Positions 55,724-64,000 of a stretch of DNA of 64,000 nt are shown one piece after another. A model generated the notes under the pieces. It was given only the letters and a program-made list of their open reading frames with translations, made no database searches and was not told where the DNA came from. Location: assembly GCA_963730395.1 (NCBI GenBank), contig CAVSSK010000020.1:1-64000 (forward strand), given 5' to 3'. The position numbers were made by a program, and so were the translations under genes. The first letter of the stretch is position 1, and every line of letters starts with the position of its first letter. The stretch comes from Bog-473 sp963730395 (GTDB lineage: Bacteria > Actinomycetota > Acidimicrobiia > Acidimicrobiales > RAAP-2).

Positions 55724-57020
55724 CGGCTGATCTGTCCAGAGGGTCGGGGCGGCCCCGAGCGGCTTCGGCACGCTGGCGGGAGAGCGCGCGCTCCTGGGCA
55801 TTGGCCGCCAACTCCGCGGCGCGGTCGAACTCCAGCGCGGCCTCGTCGTGGCGGCCGAGTCGGTCGAGGAGGTCACCCCGCACGCTGTAGAGGAGGTGGT
55901 AGCGCTCGAGGGTCTTCGTCTCGACCAGCTGGTCGACCAGTGCCAGCGCCGCGCCCGGGCCAGAGGCCCTGGAGATGGCCACCGCGCGGTTGAGCTCCAC
56001 GATCGGTGACGGCGTGGTGTGGGCCAACTCGCCGTAGAGGCTGACGAGCTCATCCCAATCCGTCTCCTCGGGGCGGAGGGCGCGGGCGTGGCATGCGGCG
56101 ATCGCCGCCTGGAGCGCGTAGGGGCCGCGGGGAGATGCGAGCGCGTCCGCCCGTTCCAGCGCGGCCACGCCCCGGTTGATGTGGAGGCGGTCCCACGAAC
56201 GACGATCCTGGTCCAACAGGAGGACCGGCGCACCTGACGGCCCGGTGCGGGCACGCAGGCGCGACGACTGGAACTCCATGAGCGCGATCAGCCCCTGGAC
56301 CTCCGACTCGTCCGGCGCGAGGGCGGCCAAGACTCGGCCGAGTCGGAGCGCCTCGGCACAGAGCTCGGGCCGGAGCCAGTCTTCACCTGCGGTGGCGGAG
56401 TAGCCCTCGTTGAAGATGAGGTAGATCACCTCGAGCACGGCACCGAGCCGAGCCGCACGGTCCTCGCCGGAGGGCACCTCGAAGGGGACGCCCGCCTCGG
56501 CGATCGTCTTCTTGGCGCGGACGATGCGCTGGGCGACGGTCGGCTCGGGCACGACGTAGGCCCGGGCGATCTCGGGCACCGTGAGGCCACCCACGAGGCG
56601 CAGCGTCAGTGCCACCCGGGCGGGCACCGGTAGGACGGGGTGACAGGCGACGAAGATCAGGCGTAGGCGGTCGTCGGGGATGTCCTCGGACGATGACGAG
56701 TGGAGCTCGACGACCGCATCGTCATGCCCGGGCACTGCCGCCTCCAGCTCACGGCTCAGCTGGGCGTATTTCCCCGTCAGGGTGCGGTTGCGGCGGAAGA
56801 GGTCCACGGCCTTGCGCTTGCCCACGGTGGTGAGCCAGGCACCGGGATTTCGTGGCGTCCCCTCGCCGGGCCACTGACGCAGCGCGTCGACGAGCGCGTC
56901 CTGGGCCAGCTCCTCGGCCAGACCGATGTCGCCGACGAACGCCGCCAGCGAGGCGACCACGCGCGGGAACTCCATCCGAAAGACCGTCTCGATCGCAGTG
57001 GTTGAATCGGCGGCCGGCAC
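55701..57020 (-). CDS. ECF sigma factor of the DUF6596/ECF42 type
   Basis: 439 residues, about twice a normal ECF sigma. Sigma-2 region: FPRVVASLAAFVGDIGLAEE and ALRQWPGEGTPRNPGAWLTT, with KRKAVDLFRRNRTL; sigma-4 region: VALTLRLVGGLTVPEIARAY and PEPTVAQRIVRAKKTIAE. The C-terminal half is a TPR-like extension (AAIAACHARALRPEETDWDE, VELNRAVAISRASGPGAALA) typical of ECF42, which needs no anti-sigma factor. The YCII/DGPF gene 40 bases upstream on the same strand is the usual partner of this group. Confidence 0.88.
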   Translation of the reverse strand: MPAADSTTAIETVFRMEFPRVVASLAAFVGDIGLAEELAQDALVDALRQWPGEGTPRNPGAWLTTVGKRKAVDLFRRNRTLTGKYAQLSRELEAAVPGHDDAVVELHSSSSEDIPDDRLRLIFVACHPVLPVPARVALTLRLVGGLTVPEIARAYVVPEPTVAQRIVRAKKTIAEAGVPFEVPSGEDRAARLGAVLEVIYLIFNEGYSATAGEDWLRPELCAEALRLGRVLAALAPDESEVQGLIALMEFQSSRLRARTGPSGAPVLLLDQDRRSWDRLHINRGVAALERADALASPRGPYALQAAIAACHARALRPEETDWDELVSLYGELAHTTPSPIVELNRAVAISRASGPGAALALVDQLVETKTLERYHLLYSVRGDLLDRLGRHDEAALEFDRAAELAANAQERALSRQRAEAARGRPDPLDRSAVKGNRPA

Positions 57021-57060
57021 GCCACCGATTCAACCACCGCCCTGGCCACAGGGGCTCCGG

Positions 57061-57399
57061 TCAGATCACGGGGCGGACGCGGACCTCTCCCTCGCCCAGC
57101 ACGCTGACGAAGCGCTTGGACCACTCGATGGCCTCGTCCATGTCTCGACATTCCATGATGGCCCAGCCGCCCACGATCTCCTTCGCCTCGGCGAAAGGGC
57201 CGTCGACCACCGTGAACTGTCCGTCCTTGAGCGTGATCTTGGCGCCCTCGGAGGTGGGGGCGATGCCACCGGTGGCGACGATGACGCCGGCGTTGATCGC
57301 CTCCTCGACGAACGTGCCCATCTTCTCGTAGAGCTCGGGGGGTGGCGGCTCGGTCGGCAGGTCCGACTCGTTGGCGAGGGTGTATCCCAGGAATCGCAT
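57061..57399 (-). CDS. YCII-related (DGPF domain) protein
   Basis: 112 residues from ATG 57399. MRFLGYTLANESDLPTEPPP opens it and TLKDGQFTVVDGPFAEAKEI carries the DGPF motif; EIVGGWAIMECRDMDEAIEW ends it. DGPF proteins accompany and are often controlled by ECF42 sigma factors, consistent with the gene just downstream. A catalytic role has been suggested for YCII folds but none can be shown here. Confidence 0.88.
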   Translation of the reverse strand: MRFLGYTLANESDLPTEPPPPELYEKMGTFVEEAINAGVIVATGGIAPTSEGAKITLKDGQFTVVDGPFAEAKEIVGGWAIMECRDMDEAIEWSKRFVSVLGEGEVRVRPVI

Positions 57400-57601
57400 T
57401 TCGTGCTCCGTTTCTTCTCCTCGTGGGGCGGCTCTCGCCTCACTCTGGCAGAGCGTCGAACGGGCCGGGGCGGAATCGACATGGCGGCCGAGATTCTTCC
57501 GATGTCCCGACGAGCCCAGGTGGCGGCCTTGACCGGTCGAACCGGGGCTTCGTAGTCTCGACTTCGACATCGAAAATGGGCCGACAGGGAAGGGGCACAG
57601 C

Positions 57602-59077
57602 ATGACCAACCAGCGCGGTGCGGGTGAGGTGCGCATGCTCATCGGCGGTGAGCTCGTCGAGGCAGCCTCGGGCAAGCGGTTCGAGAACGTCAATCCGGCG
57701 ACCGAGGCGGTGCTCGGTGAAGTGGCCGACGCCTCGGCCGAGGACATGCAGCGGGCGATCACCTCGGCGCGACAGGCCTTCGACGAGTCTGACTGGTCGA
57801 CCAATCGTGCCCTGCGCAAGCGCTGCCTCGAGCAGCTGCAGGAGGCGCTCGAGTCCGAGCGTGAGGAGTACCGAGAGGAGCTGATCGCGGAGGTCGGGAC
57901 ACCGCGCATGATGACCTTCGCGGCGCAGCTCGACTGGCCCCTCGAGGAGGCGCTGCGGTGGCCGGCGAAGATGATCGACGAGTTCGCCTGGGAGCGCGCT
58001 CTCCCCGACGGGAACATGATGGGCATGCTCAGCCGGCGCGCCGTCTGGAAGGAGCCGATCGGGGTCATCGGGGCGATCGTCCCGTGGAACTACCCGCTCG
58101 AGGTCACGCTGAACAAGCTGGGGCCGATTCTCGCCACCGGCAACACGGTCATCCTCAAGCCGGCTCCCGACACGCCCTGGAACGCCACGCGTCTCGGGCG
58201 ATTGGTGGCAGAGAAGACGGACTTCCCAGCGGGCGTCGTCAACGTCGTGACGTCGTCCGACCACCTCGTGGGAGAGGAGCTCACGGTCTCGCCCCTGGTG
58301 GACATGATCTCGTTCACGGGATCCACTGCGACGGGCACCAGGATCATGGAGAAGGGGGCCCCCACGCTCAAGAAGGTCTTTCTCGAGCTGGGAGGCAAGT
58401 CGGCCATGATCGTGTGCGACGACGCGGACTTTGCCTCGGTGGTCCCCGGCGGGTCGATGGTCTGCATCCACGGCGGACAGGGCTGCGCCATGCAGACACG
58501 GATGCTCCTGCCACGCGCGCGCTACGACGAGGGGATCGAGCTCATCAGCGCCGCCATGGCAGCGTTTCCTTACGGCGACCCGAGCAGCGACTCCGTGATG
58601 ATGGGCCCGTTGGTCAGCGCGCGCCAACGTGAGCGCGTCCTCGGGTACATCGAGCGCGGTAAGGAGGAGGGGGCCACGCTCGTGCTGGGCGGTGGCAAGC
58701 CGGCCGACTTCCCCAAGGGCTGGTTCGTGGAGCCGACGCTCTTCATCGACGTCGACAATTCCATGACCATCGCCCAGGAGGAGATCTTCGGGCCCGTCCT
58801 CGCCGTGATCCCCTACGAGGACGACGACGACGCGGTCCGGATCGCCAACGAGAGCAACTACGGGCTCTCGGGTGGCATCTTCTCGGGCTCCGAGGAGCGG
58901 GCCAATGCGATCGCCCGCCGCATCCGGACCGGGTCCATGAGCGTCAACGGGGGCCTGTGGTACGGCGCGGACTCGCCCTACGGCGGTTACAAGGCCAGCG
59001 GGATGGGGCGCCAGTGCGGCATCGAGGGTCTCGAGCAGTACCTCGAGACCAAGGCGATCGCCTGGCCCCAGACCTGA
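57602..59077 (+). CDS. aldehyde dehydrogenase
   Basis: NAD(P)-dependent ALDH, 491 residues. IVPWNYPLEVTLNKLGPILA, NTVILKPAPDTPWNA, ISFTGSTATGTRIM (cofactor), catalytic Glu in FLELGGKSAMIV, catalytic Cys in GGQGCAMQTRMLL, and QEEIFGPVLAVIPYED are in the standard places. ALDHs of this sort accompany steroid, terpenoid and alcohol catabolic clusters. It starts the catabolic block and is divergent from the DGPF gene. Confidence 0.92.
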   Translation: MTNQRGAGEVRMLIGGELVEAASGKRFENVNPATEAVLGEVADASAEDMQRAITSARQAFDESDWSTNRALRKRCLEQLQEALESEREEYREELIAEVGTPRMMTFAAQLDWPLEEALRWPAKMIDEFAWERALPDGNMMGMLSRRAVWKEPIGVIGAIVPWNYPLEVTLNKLGPILATGNTVILKPAPDTPWNATRLGRLVAEKTDFPAGVVNVVTSSDHLVGEELTVSPLVDMISFTGSTATGTRIMEKGAPTLKKVFLELGGKSAMIVCDDADFASVVPGGSMVCIHGGQGCAMQTRMLLPRARYDEGIELISAAMAAFPYGDPSSDSVMMGPLVSARQRERVLGYIERGKEEGATLVLGGGKPADFPKGWFVEPTLFIDVDNSMTIAQEEIFGPVLAVIPYEDDDDAVRIANESNYGLSGGIFSGSEERANAIARRIRTGSMSVNGGLWYGADSPYGGYKASGMGRQCGIEGLEQYLETKAIAWPQT

Positions 59078-59104
59078 TCCGGGGAGGGCGCGGTCCGGCC
59101 TGGG

Positions 59105-59701
59105 TCAGGCCTCAGACCATTCCGCAAGCAGTTCGTCCGTCGTGGTCAGGCGGGCGACGAACGCGAGGCTGTGCTTGAGCATGGAGGCATGATGCTCGGG
59201 CGGCGTGCCGATGCAGGCGTCCGTGGGGATGGTGACTGCGAAATCCTCGTCGGCCGCGCCGACGGCGACGAGAGGGATCGCCAAGTTCGTTGAGACGCCG
59301 GCCACGACGATTTCCTGTATCCCGATGTTGCGCAGCACGGCGAGGACCTCGGTGCGGTGCACCGGGGAGATGCCCTGGTGCCGGGGCAGTACGAGGTCGT
59401 GTGGCCCGACGCCGATCTCCGTGACGACCTCCACGGCCGGGTGAGACTCGGTCCACGCCGCGGTCGCCGACGTCGCGCGCACCAACGCAGAGCGGCGGCT
59501 GGCCGACCGTCCACCGGCGAGCGGAAGGTAGGTGAGGTGGACGACGAGCACGCCAGCCCCACGGGCCCCCGCGGCGAGTCGCCCCATGGTGGCCAGCACC
59601 GGCCGGGCCGACTCGGCCAGGGCGGGGAGCACCGAGAGGTCCCCGACCACCCCACGCTGGCACTCGTTGAAGACCAGCGCCGTCGTGCCGGAGTCACTCA
59701 C
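59105..59701 (-). CDS. isochorismatase-like (cysteine hydrolase) family protein lacking the catalytic triad
   Basis: 198 residues with the isochorismatase fold: GTTALVFNECQRGVVGDLSV, GVLVVHLTYLPLAGG, VLPRHQGISPVHRTEVLAVL and IVVAGVSTNLAIPLVAVGAA. The usual catalytic Asp (DMQ), Lys and Cys (GVxTNxC) are Asn/Glu, Arg and Ala respectively, so a classical cysteine hydrolase reaction is unlikely. Some actinobacterial members have the NECQ variant. Likely a binding protein or a differently catalysing branch. It lies 37 bases after the CoA transferase gene, probably in one operon. Confidence 0.78.
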   Translation of the reverse strand: MSDSGTTALVFNECQRGVVGDLSVLPALAESARPVLATMGRLAAGARGAGVLVVHLTYLPLAGGRSASRRSALVRATSATAAWTESHPAVEVVTEIGVGPHDLVLPRHQGISPVHRTEVLAVLRNIGIQEIVVAGVSTNLAIPLVAVGAADEDFAVTIPTDACIGTPPEHHASMLKHSLAFVARLTTTDELLAEWSEA

Positions 59702-59738
59702 GTGATCATCGTCGATGCCGGATGACGAGAGGTGGCCG

Positions 59739-60986
59739 TCACGCCACGACTCCCGCCAACTTCAGCTCCATTACCTCGTCGGCGCTGCAGTCGATGCCGG
59801 CGAGGATCTCCTCACAGTGCTCATTGAACTCCGGAGCGCGGCGTGGCGACGCCGGTTGACCCGCGAATTGCACCGGGGTGGTCACAAGTTGGAACGGCAC
59901 GCCTTCACCGGTCGCCGTCTCGCCGAGGTAGCCGTTCGCCTCGACTTGGGGATCAGCGACCACTTCCAAGGTGTCCTGAGCGACCGACCACTGTCCGTCG
60001 AACGACTCCAGCCGTGCTCGCCATTCGCTCATTGGGGCCGACTCGAAGATCTCGGTCAAGATCGCACGCGCTGTCCCGGCATTGGCGGAGAGTTGATCGT
60101 GCGAGGAGAACCTCGCGTCGTCGATGAGATCCTCACGGCCCAGAGCCCTGCAGGCGCCGGGCCAGTAGAAGAATCCCTGGAGGCACGAGAAGGCGAGAAA
60201 TTTGCCGTCCTGGGTCCGGTAGGTACCGACGAGCGGGTTCGCCGGTCCTCCACCCCCCTTACTCGGGCCGGGCCGCCAGGGCATGTTGAGCTGGAGGGAC
60301 AGGGCGATCGCCGGGCTCATGGCCCACATGCCGACACCGAGGAGCGAGACGTCCAGGCGCAAGGCCTCACCGGTCCGCTCGCGGTGGAACAGCGCCCCCA
60401 GTATCCCCCCGGCGATGGTCATCCCCCCGAGGGAGTCCCCGTAACCCGGGCCAGGTTGGCCGGCAAGGAACTCGACGTCGGTCGGTGTGCTTCCCATGGC
60501 ACTGCCGGCCCGACACCAGTAGCTCAAGAAGTCGTAGCCACCGCGGTCGGCGTCCGGCCCGCGCTCGCCGGCACCGGTGCCGGCCACATAAATGATGTTC
60601 GGATTGTGAGCCCGGATGTCCTCGAGCTCGATGCGGAGCCTCTTCCTGACGGCGGGCAGCTTGTTCGTCAAGAAGACGTCACTTGTGGCGGCCAGCCGGT
60701 AGATCAGATCGAGCCCCCGTTCCGTGCTGGCGTCGATGCCGATGCTCTTCTTCCCCCGATTGGAGTGCTCCAGAAGCACATGCACCGCGCCCATCGACGG
60801 CATCACACCGCTCGATGCGAGCCCCCGCATGGCGTCACCCCTTTCGGGATGTTCGACCTTGACGACCTCGGCCCCCCAGTCCGCCAGGATGGCCGATGCG
60901 ACAGGGACGAAGGCGTGCTCGGCCACCTCCAGGATGCGAACCCCTTCCATGATGTGTGGCACGTGAATTCCTTCCCTCGTGGACAT
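59739..60986 (-). CDS. family III CoA transferase (CaiB/BaiF)
   Basis: 415 residues. VRILEVAEHAFVPVASAILA, DWGAEVVKVEHPERGDAMRG, VFLTNKLPAVRKRLRIELED, the catalytic-Asp segment DRGGYDFLSYWCRAGSA and DSLGGMTIAGGILGALFHRE are family motifs. Transfers CoA between carboxylic acids and so activates a substrate acid without ATP. Next to an ALDH, P450 and thiolase this suggests activation of a side chain or terpenoid acid. ATG 60986, divergent from the P450. Confidence 0.9.
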   Translation of the reverse strand: MSTREGIHVPHIMEGVRILEVAEHAFVPVASAILADWGAEVVKVEHPERGDAMRGLASSGVMPSMGAVHVLLEHSNRGKKSIGIDASTERGLDLIYRLAATSDVFLTNKLPAVRKRLRIELEDIRAHNPNIIYVAGTGAGERGPDADRGGYDFLSYWCRAGSAMGSTPTDVEFLAGQPGPGYGDSLGGMTIAGGILGALFHRERTGEALRLDVSLLGVGMWAMSPAIALSLQLNMPWRPGPSKGGGGPANPLVGTYRTQDGKFLAFSCLQGFFYWPGACRALGREDLIDDARFSSHDQLSANAGTARAILTEIFESAPMSEWRARLESFDGQWSVAQDTLEVVADPQVEANGYLGETATGEGVPFQLVTTPVQFAGQPASPRRAPEFNEHCEEILAGIDCSADEVMELKLAGVVA

Positions 60987-61198
60987 GCATAGCGCGTGGC
61001 CGGACCGGCACGTTGATTCAAGCAGACGGGTCGGAGGGTGGGAGATACGCGGCGCGCGACCTCAGGCGCTGGGTGCCGGGTCGTATCAGAGGTGCATGCC
61101 TGTGTAACCGCTCTCGACGAACACGTCGGGCGACGGGCGTGCATGCGAACAGAATTCCGCTACTCTCAACAGAGTGTACTGAATAAGGAAGGGCGACC

Positions 61199-62410
61199 AT
61201 GACGGCTCCCACGATGTCGAACGACGAGGGTCAATGCCCGTACCCAGTCCGCGAGTTCAACGGCGGCACCACGGGCCCCGTCTTGTCCCATGCGGAGGAG
61301 ATCGACGCGCTGCGCGAGGAACACCCCTTCATGCGCAGCACATTCGGGAGCGGCTTCTGGGTGATGACCGGGGCCGACGTGATCCGGGAAGCGCTGCAGC
61401 ATCCCGAGACGTTCTCCAGCTCTGTGGTGACGGTCCACGACCCCGACCCGCCGTACAAGTGGATCCCCGAGATGCTGGATCCGCCGGAGCACACCGCGTG
61501 GCGTCAGCTACTGGCGCCGCACTTCGCGCCGAGGGCGATGGAGAAGCTCGAGGACCGGGTACGGGAGCGATGCGTCGAGGTCATCGGGACCTTTGCCCAG
61601 ACGGGGCATTGCGACTTCCTGCGCGACTTCGCGTGGCGGTATCCCACGACGATCTTCATGGAGCTGATGGGTCTCCCCCTCGATGGCTTGGAGCAGTTCC
61701 TCGATTGGGAGCACCGGATCTTGCATCCCTCCGACGGGGACGATCCGGACCAGTCGACCGCCGTCGAGGCCATGTTGGCCGTCATGGGGTACTTCACCGA
61801 GCTGATCGAGGAGAAGCGGGCGCACCCGTCCGACGATCTGCTCACCAGTGCGCTGGACTGGACGATCGAGGGCAATCCCATTCCTCTCGACGACCTCCTG
61901 TCGTGGTGCCTCCTGATGTTCATGGCCGGTCTCGACACCGTGTCGATCCAGCTGAGCTACGCGTTCTGGTACCTCGCCGGCAACCCCGAGGACCGCGCCC
62001 GGATCGCACGGGACCCGTCGGTGATTCCCGCCGCGGTCGAGGAGTTCCTCCGCTACTTTGCCTTCGTCGCGCCGGCGCGCAAGGTGATGCAGGACGCAGA
62101 GTTCCACGGCTGCCCGCTCAAGACGGGCGACATGGTCTTCGTGCCCCTCAGCGGTGCGACCCGTGACCCGGCCCGGTTCGAGGACGCCTCGACCGTCCAG
62201 ATCGACCGTTCCCCGAACAACCACATCGCGTTCGGCGCCGGTCCGCACCGCTGCCTCGGCTCGAATCTCGCCCGGCGCGAGCTCCGTGTCGCGCTGGAAG
62301 AGTGGCACCGTGTGATCCCCGACTACCGGCTGACGGAGGGCGTCGAGGTCACCGAGCACGGTGGAGGCCTCTACGGCATCGACCGGCTCGAGCTCAGCTG
62401 GGACGTGTGA
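61199..62410 (+). CDS. cytochrome P450
   Basis: 403-residue bacterial P450. I-helix MFMAGLDTVSIQLSYAFWYL (oxygen-activation Gly-Leu-Asp-Thr), ExxR in AVEEFLRYFAF, and heme loop HIAFGAGPHRCLGSNLARRE with the proximal Cys. MLDPPEHTAWRQLLAPHFAP is the C-helix region. It needs a ferredoxin and reductase, not encoded here. GGAAGG lies just before ATG 61199. Its end overlaps the convergent OB-fold gene by 17 bases. Substrate may be a steroid or terpenoid by neighbourhood only. Confidence 0.92.
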   Translation: MTAPTMSNDEGQCPYPVREFNGGTTGPVLSHAEEIDALREEHPFMRSTFGSGFWVMTGADVIREALQHPETFSSSVVTVHDPDPPYKWIPEMLDPPEHTAWRQLLAPHFAPRAMEKLEDRVRERCVEVIGTFAQTGHCDFLRDFAWRYPTTIFMELMGLPLDGLEQFLDWEHRILHPSDGDDPDQSTAVEAMLAVMGYFTELIEEKRAHPSDDLLTSALDWTIEGNPIPLDDLLSWCLLMFMAGLDTVSIQLSYAFWYLAGNPEDRARIARDPSVIPAAVEEFLRYFAFVAPARKVMQDAEFHGCPLKTGDMVFVPLSGATRDPARFEDASTVQIDRSPNNHIAFGAGPHRCLGSNLARRELRVALEEWHRVIPDYRLTEGVEVTEHGGGLYGIDRLELSWDV

Positions 62411-62837
62411 CCGGTCCGGACCTGCTGCCCCGGGGGTCGGGCACGAACACGGGCACGAACACCTCTCCGTGCTGCTCGAACGAGACACGCACAGGCATGC
62501 CGATGCGGACGTCCTCGGGTGGGCACTCCACCACGTTGGTGGTGAAACGCAGTCCCACCTGCTCCTCCAGCTCGACGATCGAGATGTTGTAGGGCACCGG
62601 CACGGCGGGGTTGTAGGGATGCGCGTTGGTGGTGTGAGTGAAGACCGTTCCCCTCCCGCTCGTTGCCTCGTAGGCCGTTGACCCGCCGCAGTCCACGCAC
62701 TGCGAGGAGAGGGGGAAGACCCATTTCCGGCAGGTCTGGCACCGGGTGATGCGAAGCTCGCCTGATGCGCCGCCCGTCCAGAAGGGTCGGTTGAGCTCGT
62801 CGAGGGGCGGCGTCATGCGGGGAGCGACCTCTGCCAT
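62394..62837 (-). CDS. Zn-ribbon domain-containing OB-fold protein (DUF35)
   Basis: 147 residues from ATG 62837. N-terminal rubredoxin-like zinc ribbon: RITRCQTCRKWVFPLSSQCV then DCG (two C-x2-C pairs). C-terminal OB fold: GRGTVFTHTTNAHPYNPAVP and PPEDVRIGMPVRVSFEQH. DUF35 proteins act as partner subunits of thiolases or acyl-CoA hydratases, as in steroid side-chain removal. Only 24 bases separate its start from the divergent thiolase gene, its likely partner. Confidence 0.88.
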   Translation of the reverse strand: MAEVAPRMTPPLDELNRPFWTGGASGELRITRCQTCRKWVFPLSSQCVDCGGSTAYEATSGRGTVFTHTTNAHPYNPAVPVPYNISIVELEEQVGLRFTTNVVECPPEDVRIGMPVRVSFEQHGEVFVPVFVPDPRGSRSGPVTRPS

Positions 62838-62861
62838 GGGCCAACTGTATGGTTCTGCCGC

Positions 62862-64000
62862 GTGAGCGACATCATCGAACGTGGCGCGATCATCTCGGGA
62901 ATCGGGATCTCGCGTATCGGCCGCAAGACCGGTATCGCAGGGCTCGACCTCACGGCAGAGTCGTCCCGCGCGGCGATCGCCGACGCGGGGCTGGTGCCGG
63001 CGGACATCGACGGCATCTCGACCATGGGCGAGACACCCGTCGCACAGACGTCGGCCCACCTGGGCATCGACCATTCCTGGACCGGCTCGCCCTCGGGTAC
63101 CTGGGGACTCCTCAGCCCCGTCGTCAACGCGTTCCACGCAGTGGCCCGCGGCGAGGCGCACCACGTGCTCGTCTACCGCACGGTGAACATGATGGGCGGT
63201 TCGGTGCTCGGGCGTCTGAGCGGGGAAGGGGACCCGGCGGCGTCGACCGCCGGGCCTGTGCCACCTGTCGAGGAGAGGGGCCATCCGATGGCCGACGTGC
63301 CCCGCCTGATCACCGCCCACGCGTACTCGGCGGCGAATTGGCTCGCACTCCACGCCCGGCGTCACATGCACCTGTACGGCACGACCAAGGAGCAACTGGG
63401 TTGGCTGGCGCTCAACAGCCGGATGAACGCCGCGCTGAATCCTCGGGCGGCCTACCGCGACCCGCTGACGATGGAGGAGTACCTGGGCGCCCGCATGATC
63501 TCGGATCCCTTCGGGCTCTTGGATTGCGACGTCCCCGTCGACGGGTCCGTCGCCTTCGTGGTGTCGTCGGCCGGGGCCGCCGCCGACTGTGACCATCCCG
63601 TCCGAGTGGAGGCGTGCGGCGGTGCGCTCGGAGAGGGGGGTTGGGACCAGCGAGTCGACTACCCCAAGATGGCGTCGGCGGACGCCGCCGCCGAGATGTG
63701 GGGCCGGACCGACCTCCGGCCGGGTGACGTGGACGTCGCCGAGCTCTACGACGGGTTCACCTTCTTGACCGTGGCCTGGCTCGAGGCGCTGGGGTTCTGC
63801 GGCGAGGGCGAGGCAGGGCCGTTCCTGGAGGGCGCCACCCGCATCGCGCTCGACGGCCAGCTGCCGCTCAACACCTACGGCGGTCAGCTCTCGGCCGGCC
63901 GGATGCACGGGAACTGGGTGCTCCACGAGGCATGCCTCCAGCTCAGGGGTGAGGCGGGGGAGCGCCAGGTGCAGAGGCGGGACGTAGCCGTCGTCTCCAA
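62862..64000 (+). CDS. thiolase-superfamily (lipid-transfer protein-like), truncated by window end
   Basis: First about 380 residues of a thiolase-like protein; it continues past 64000. GTG start at 62862 gives SDIIERGAIISGIGISRIGR, then LDLTAESSRAAIADAGL, SGTWGLLSPVVNAFHAVARG, HVLVYRTVNMMGGSVLGRLS, YGTTKEQLGWLALNSRMNAA and GDVDVAELYDGFTFLTVAWL with the thiolase-family Tyr/His region NTYGGQLSAGRMHGN. The usual N-terminal active-site Cys position is replaced (GSPSGTWG), as in Ltp2-like retro-aldolases rather than true thiolases. Paired with the divergent DUF35 gene. Confidence 0.87.
   Translation, partial: MSDIIERGAIISGIGISRIGRKTGIAGLDLTAESSRAAIADAGLVPADIDGISTMGETPVAQTSAHLGIDHSWTGSPSGTWGLLSPVVNAFHAVARGEAHHVLVYRTVNMMGGSVLGRLSGEGDPAASTAGPVPPVEERGHPMADVPRLITAHAYSAANWLALHARRHMHLYGTTKEQLGWLALNSRMNAALNPRAAYRDPLTMEEYLGARMISDPFGLLDCDVPVDGSVAFVVSSAGAAADCDHPVRVEACGGALGEGGWDQRVDYPKMASADAAAEMWGRTDLRPGDVDVAELYDGFTFLTVAWLEALGFCGEGEAGPFLEGATRIALDGQLPLNTYGGQLSAGRMHGNWVLHEACLQLRGEAGERQVQRRDVAVVS

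Noticed and set aside
61161..61178. Short inverted repeat ACTCT/AGAGT before the P450 start
   Set aside because: Only five paired bases with a four-base loop; likely chance, though it could be a weak operator.
62394..63926. Long minus-strand open frame extending the DUF35 gene across the thiolase gene
   Set aside because: Homology starts at ATG 62837; the rest opposes conserved thiolase sequence.
1..64000. CRISPR array, insertion sequence or integrase
   Set aside because: No regularly spaced direct repeats, cas genes, transposase or recombinase motifs were seen on either strand.

Overview
The window is high-GC DNA with tightly packed genes, frequent GTG starts and many 4-bp GTGA/ATGA overlaps. 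It suggests an actinobacterium. A mycothiol-dependent maleylpyruvate isomerase-type protein, an SCO6745-family protein, an EthA-like Baeyer-Villiger monooxygenase, DUF35/thiolase pairs, a DUF6112/SCO6880-type secretion locus and several secreted proteins built of GYWLV(A/G)SDGG..FGDA.F.GS repeats all fit. The repeat family makes Acidimicrobiia my best guess; that placement is inference.

Layout. 0-6 kb: two divergent P-type ATPases, the leftmost broken and the other a P1B-5 pump with a C-terminal hemerythrin domain, then a polysaccharide deacetylase lipoprotein and a beta-propeller protein. 6-9 kb: GtrA-like protein and APS reductase, divergent from UDP-sulfoquinovose synthase, a plausible sulfite-to-sulfosugar module. 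9-13.7 kb: secreted GH5 glycosidase, a GYWLV-repeat protein, a CoA-binding protein and an unknown protein. 13.9-14.1 kb: tRNA-Phe and tRNA-Asp. 14.2-19.3 kb: lipid/xenobiotic genes (crotonase, SDR, EthA-like monooxygenase) with a TetR regulator and a clear palindromic operator. 19.5-25 kb: MFS exporter with its MerR regulator, small enzymes and a FUSC protein. 25-31 kb: a second GH5, VOC protein, Tat-exported phosphoesterase, a GYWLV-NlpC/P60 fusion and tRNA-Glu. 31-38 kb: housekeeping block (ctaA/ctaB, TlpA-like thioredoxin, ABC-2 exporter, serS, MPI-type protein, metallo-hydrolase). 38-44 kb: oxidoreductase, hydrolase-cyclase fusion, TMEM175 channel, SenX3/RegX3-like two-component pair. 44.4-55.7 kb: an actinobacterial type IV secretion-like locus split by about 5 kb of cargo (secreted repeat protein, sulfatase, NUDIX, DUF1275) and carrying a diverged second copy of the 3' end of its SCO6880-like gene. 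55.7-57.4 kb: ECF sigma factor with a YCII/DGPF partner. 57.6-64 kb: catabolic block (aldehyde dehydrogenase, CoA transferase, P450, DUF35 protein, thiolase) resembling side-chain or acyl-CoA degradation gene sets.

About a dozen genes are interrupted by single-base frameshifts, several at short homopolymers, while the protein on both sides is well conserved. This looks more like sequence error than decay, except perhaps for the first ATPase and the secreted repeat gene at 47.6-49.7 kb. The most interesting points are the sulfosugar module (with an APS reductase lacking one expected iron-sulfur cysteine), the interrupted secretion locus with its duplicated fragment, the hydrolase-cyclase fusion that has lost the hydrolase serine, and the two well-formed operators.
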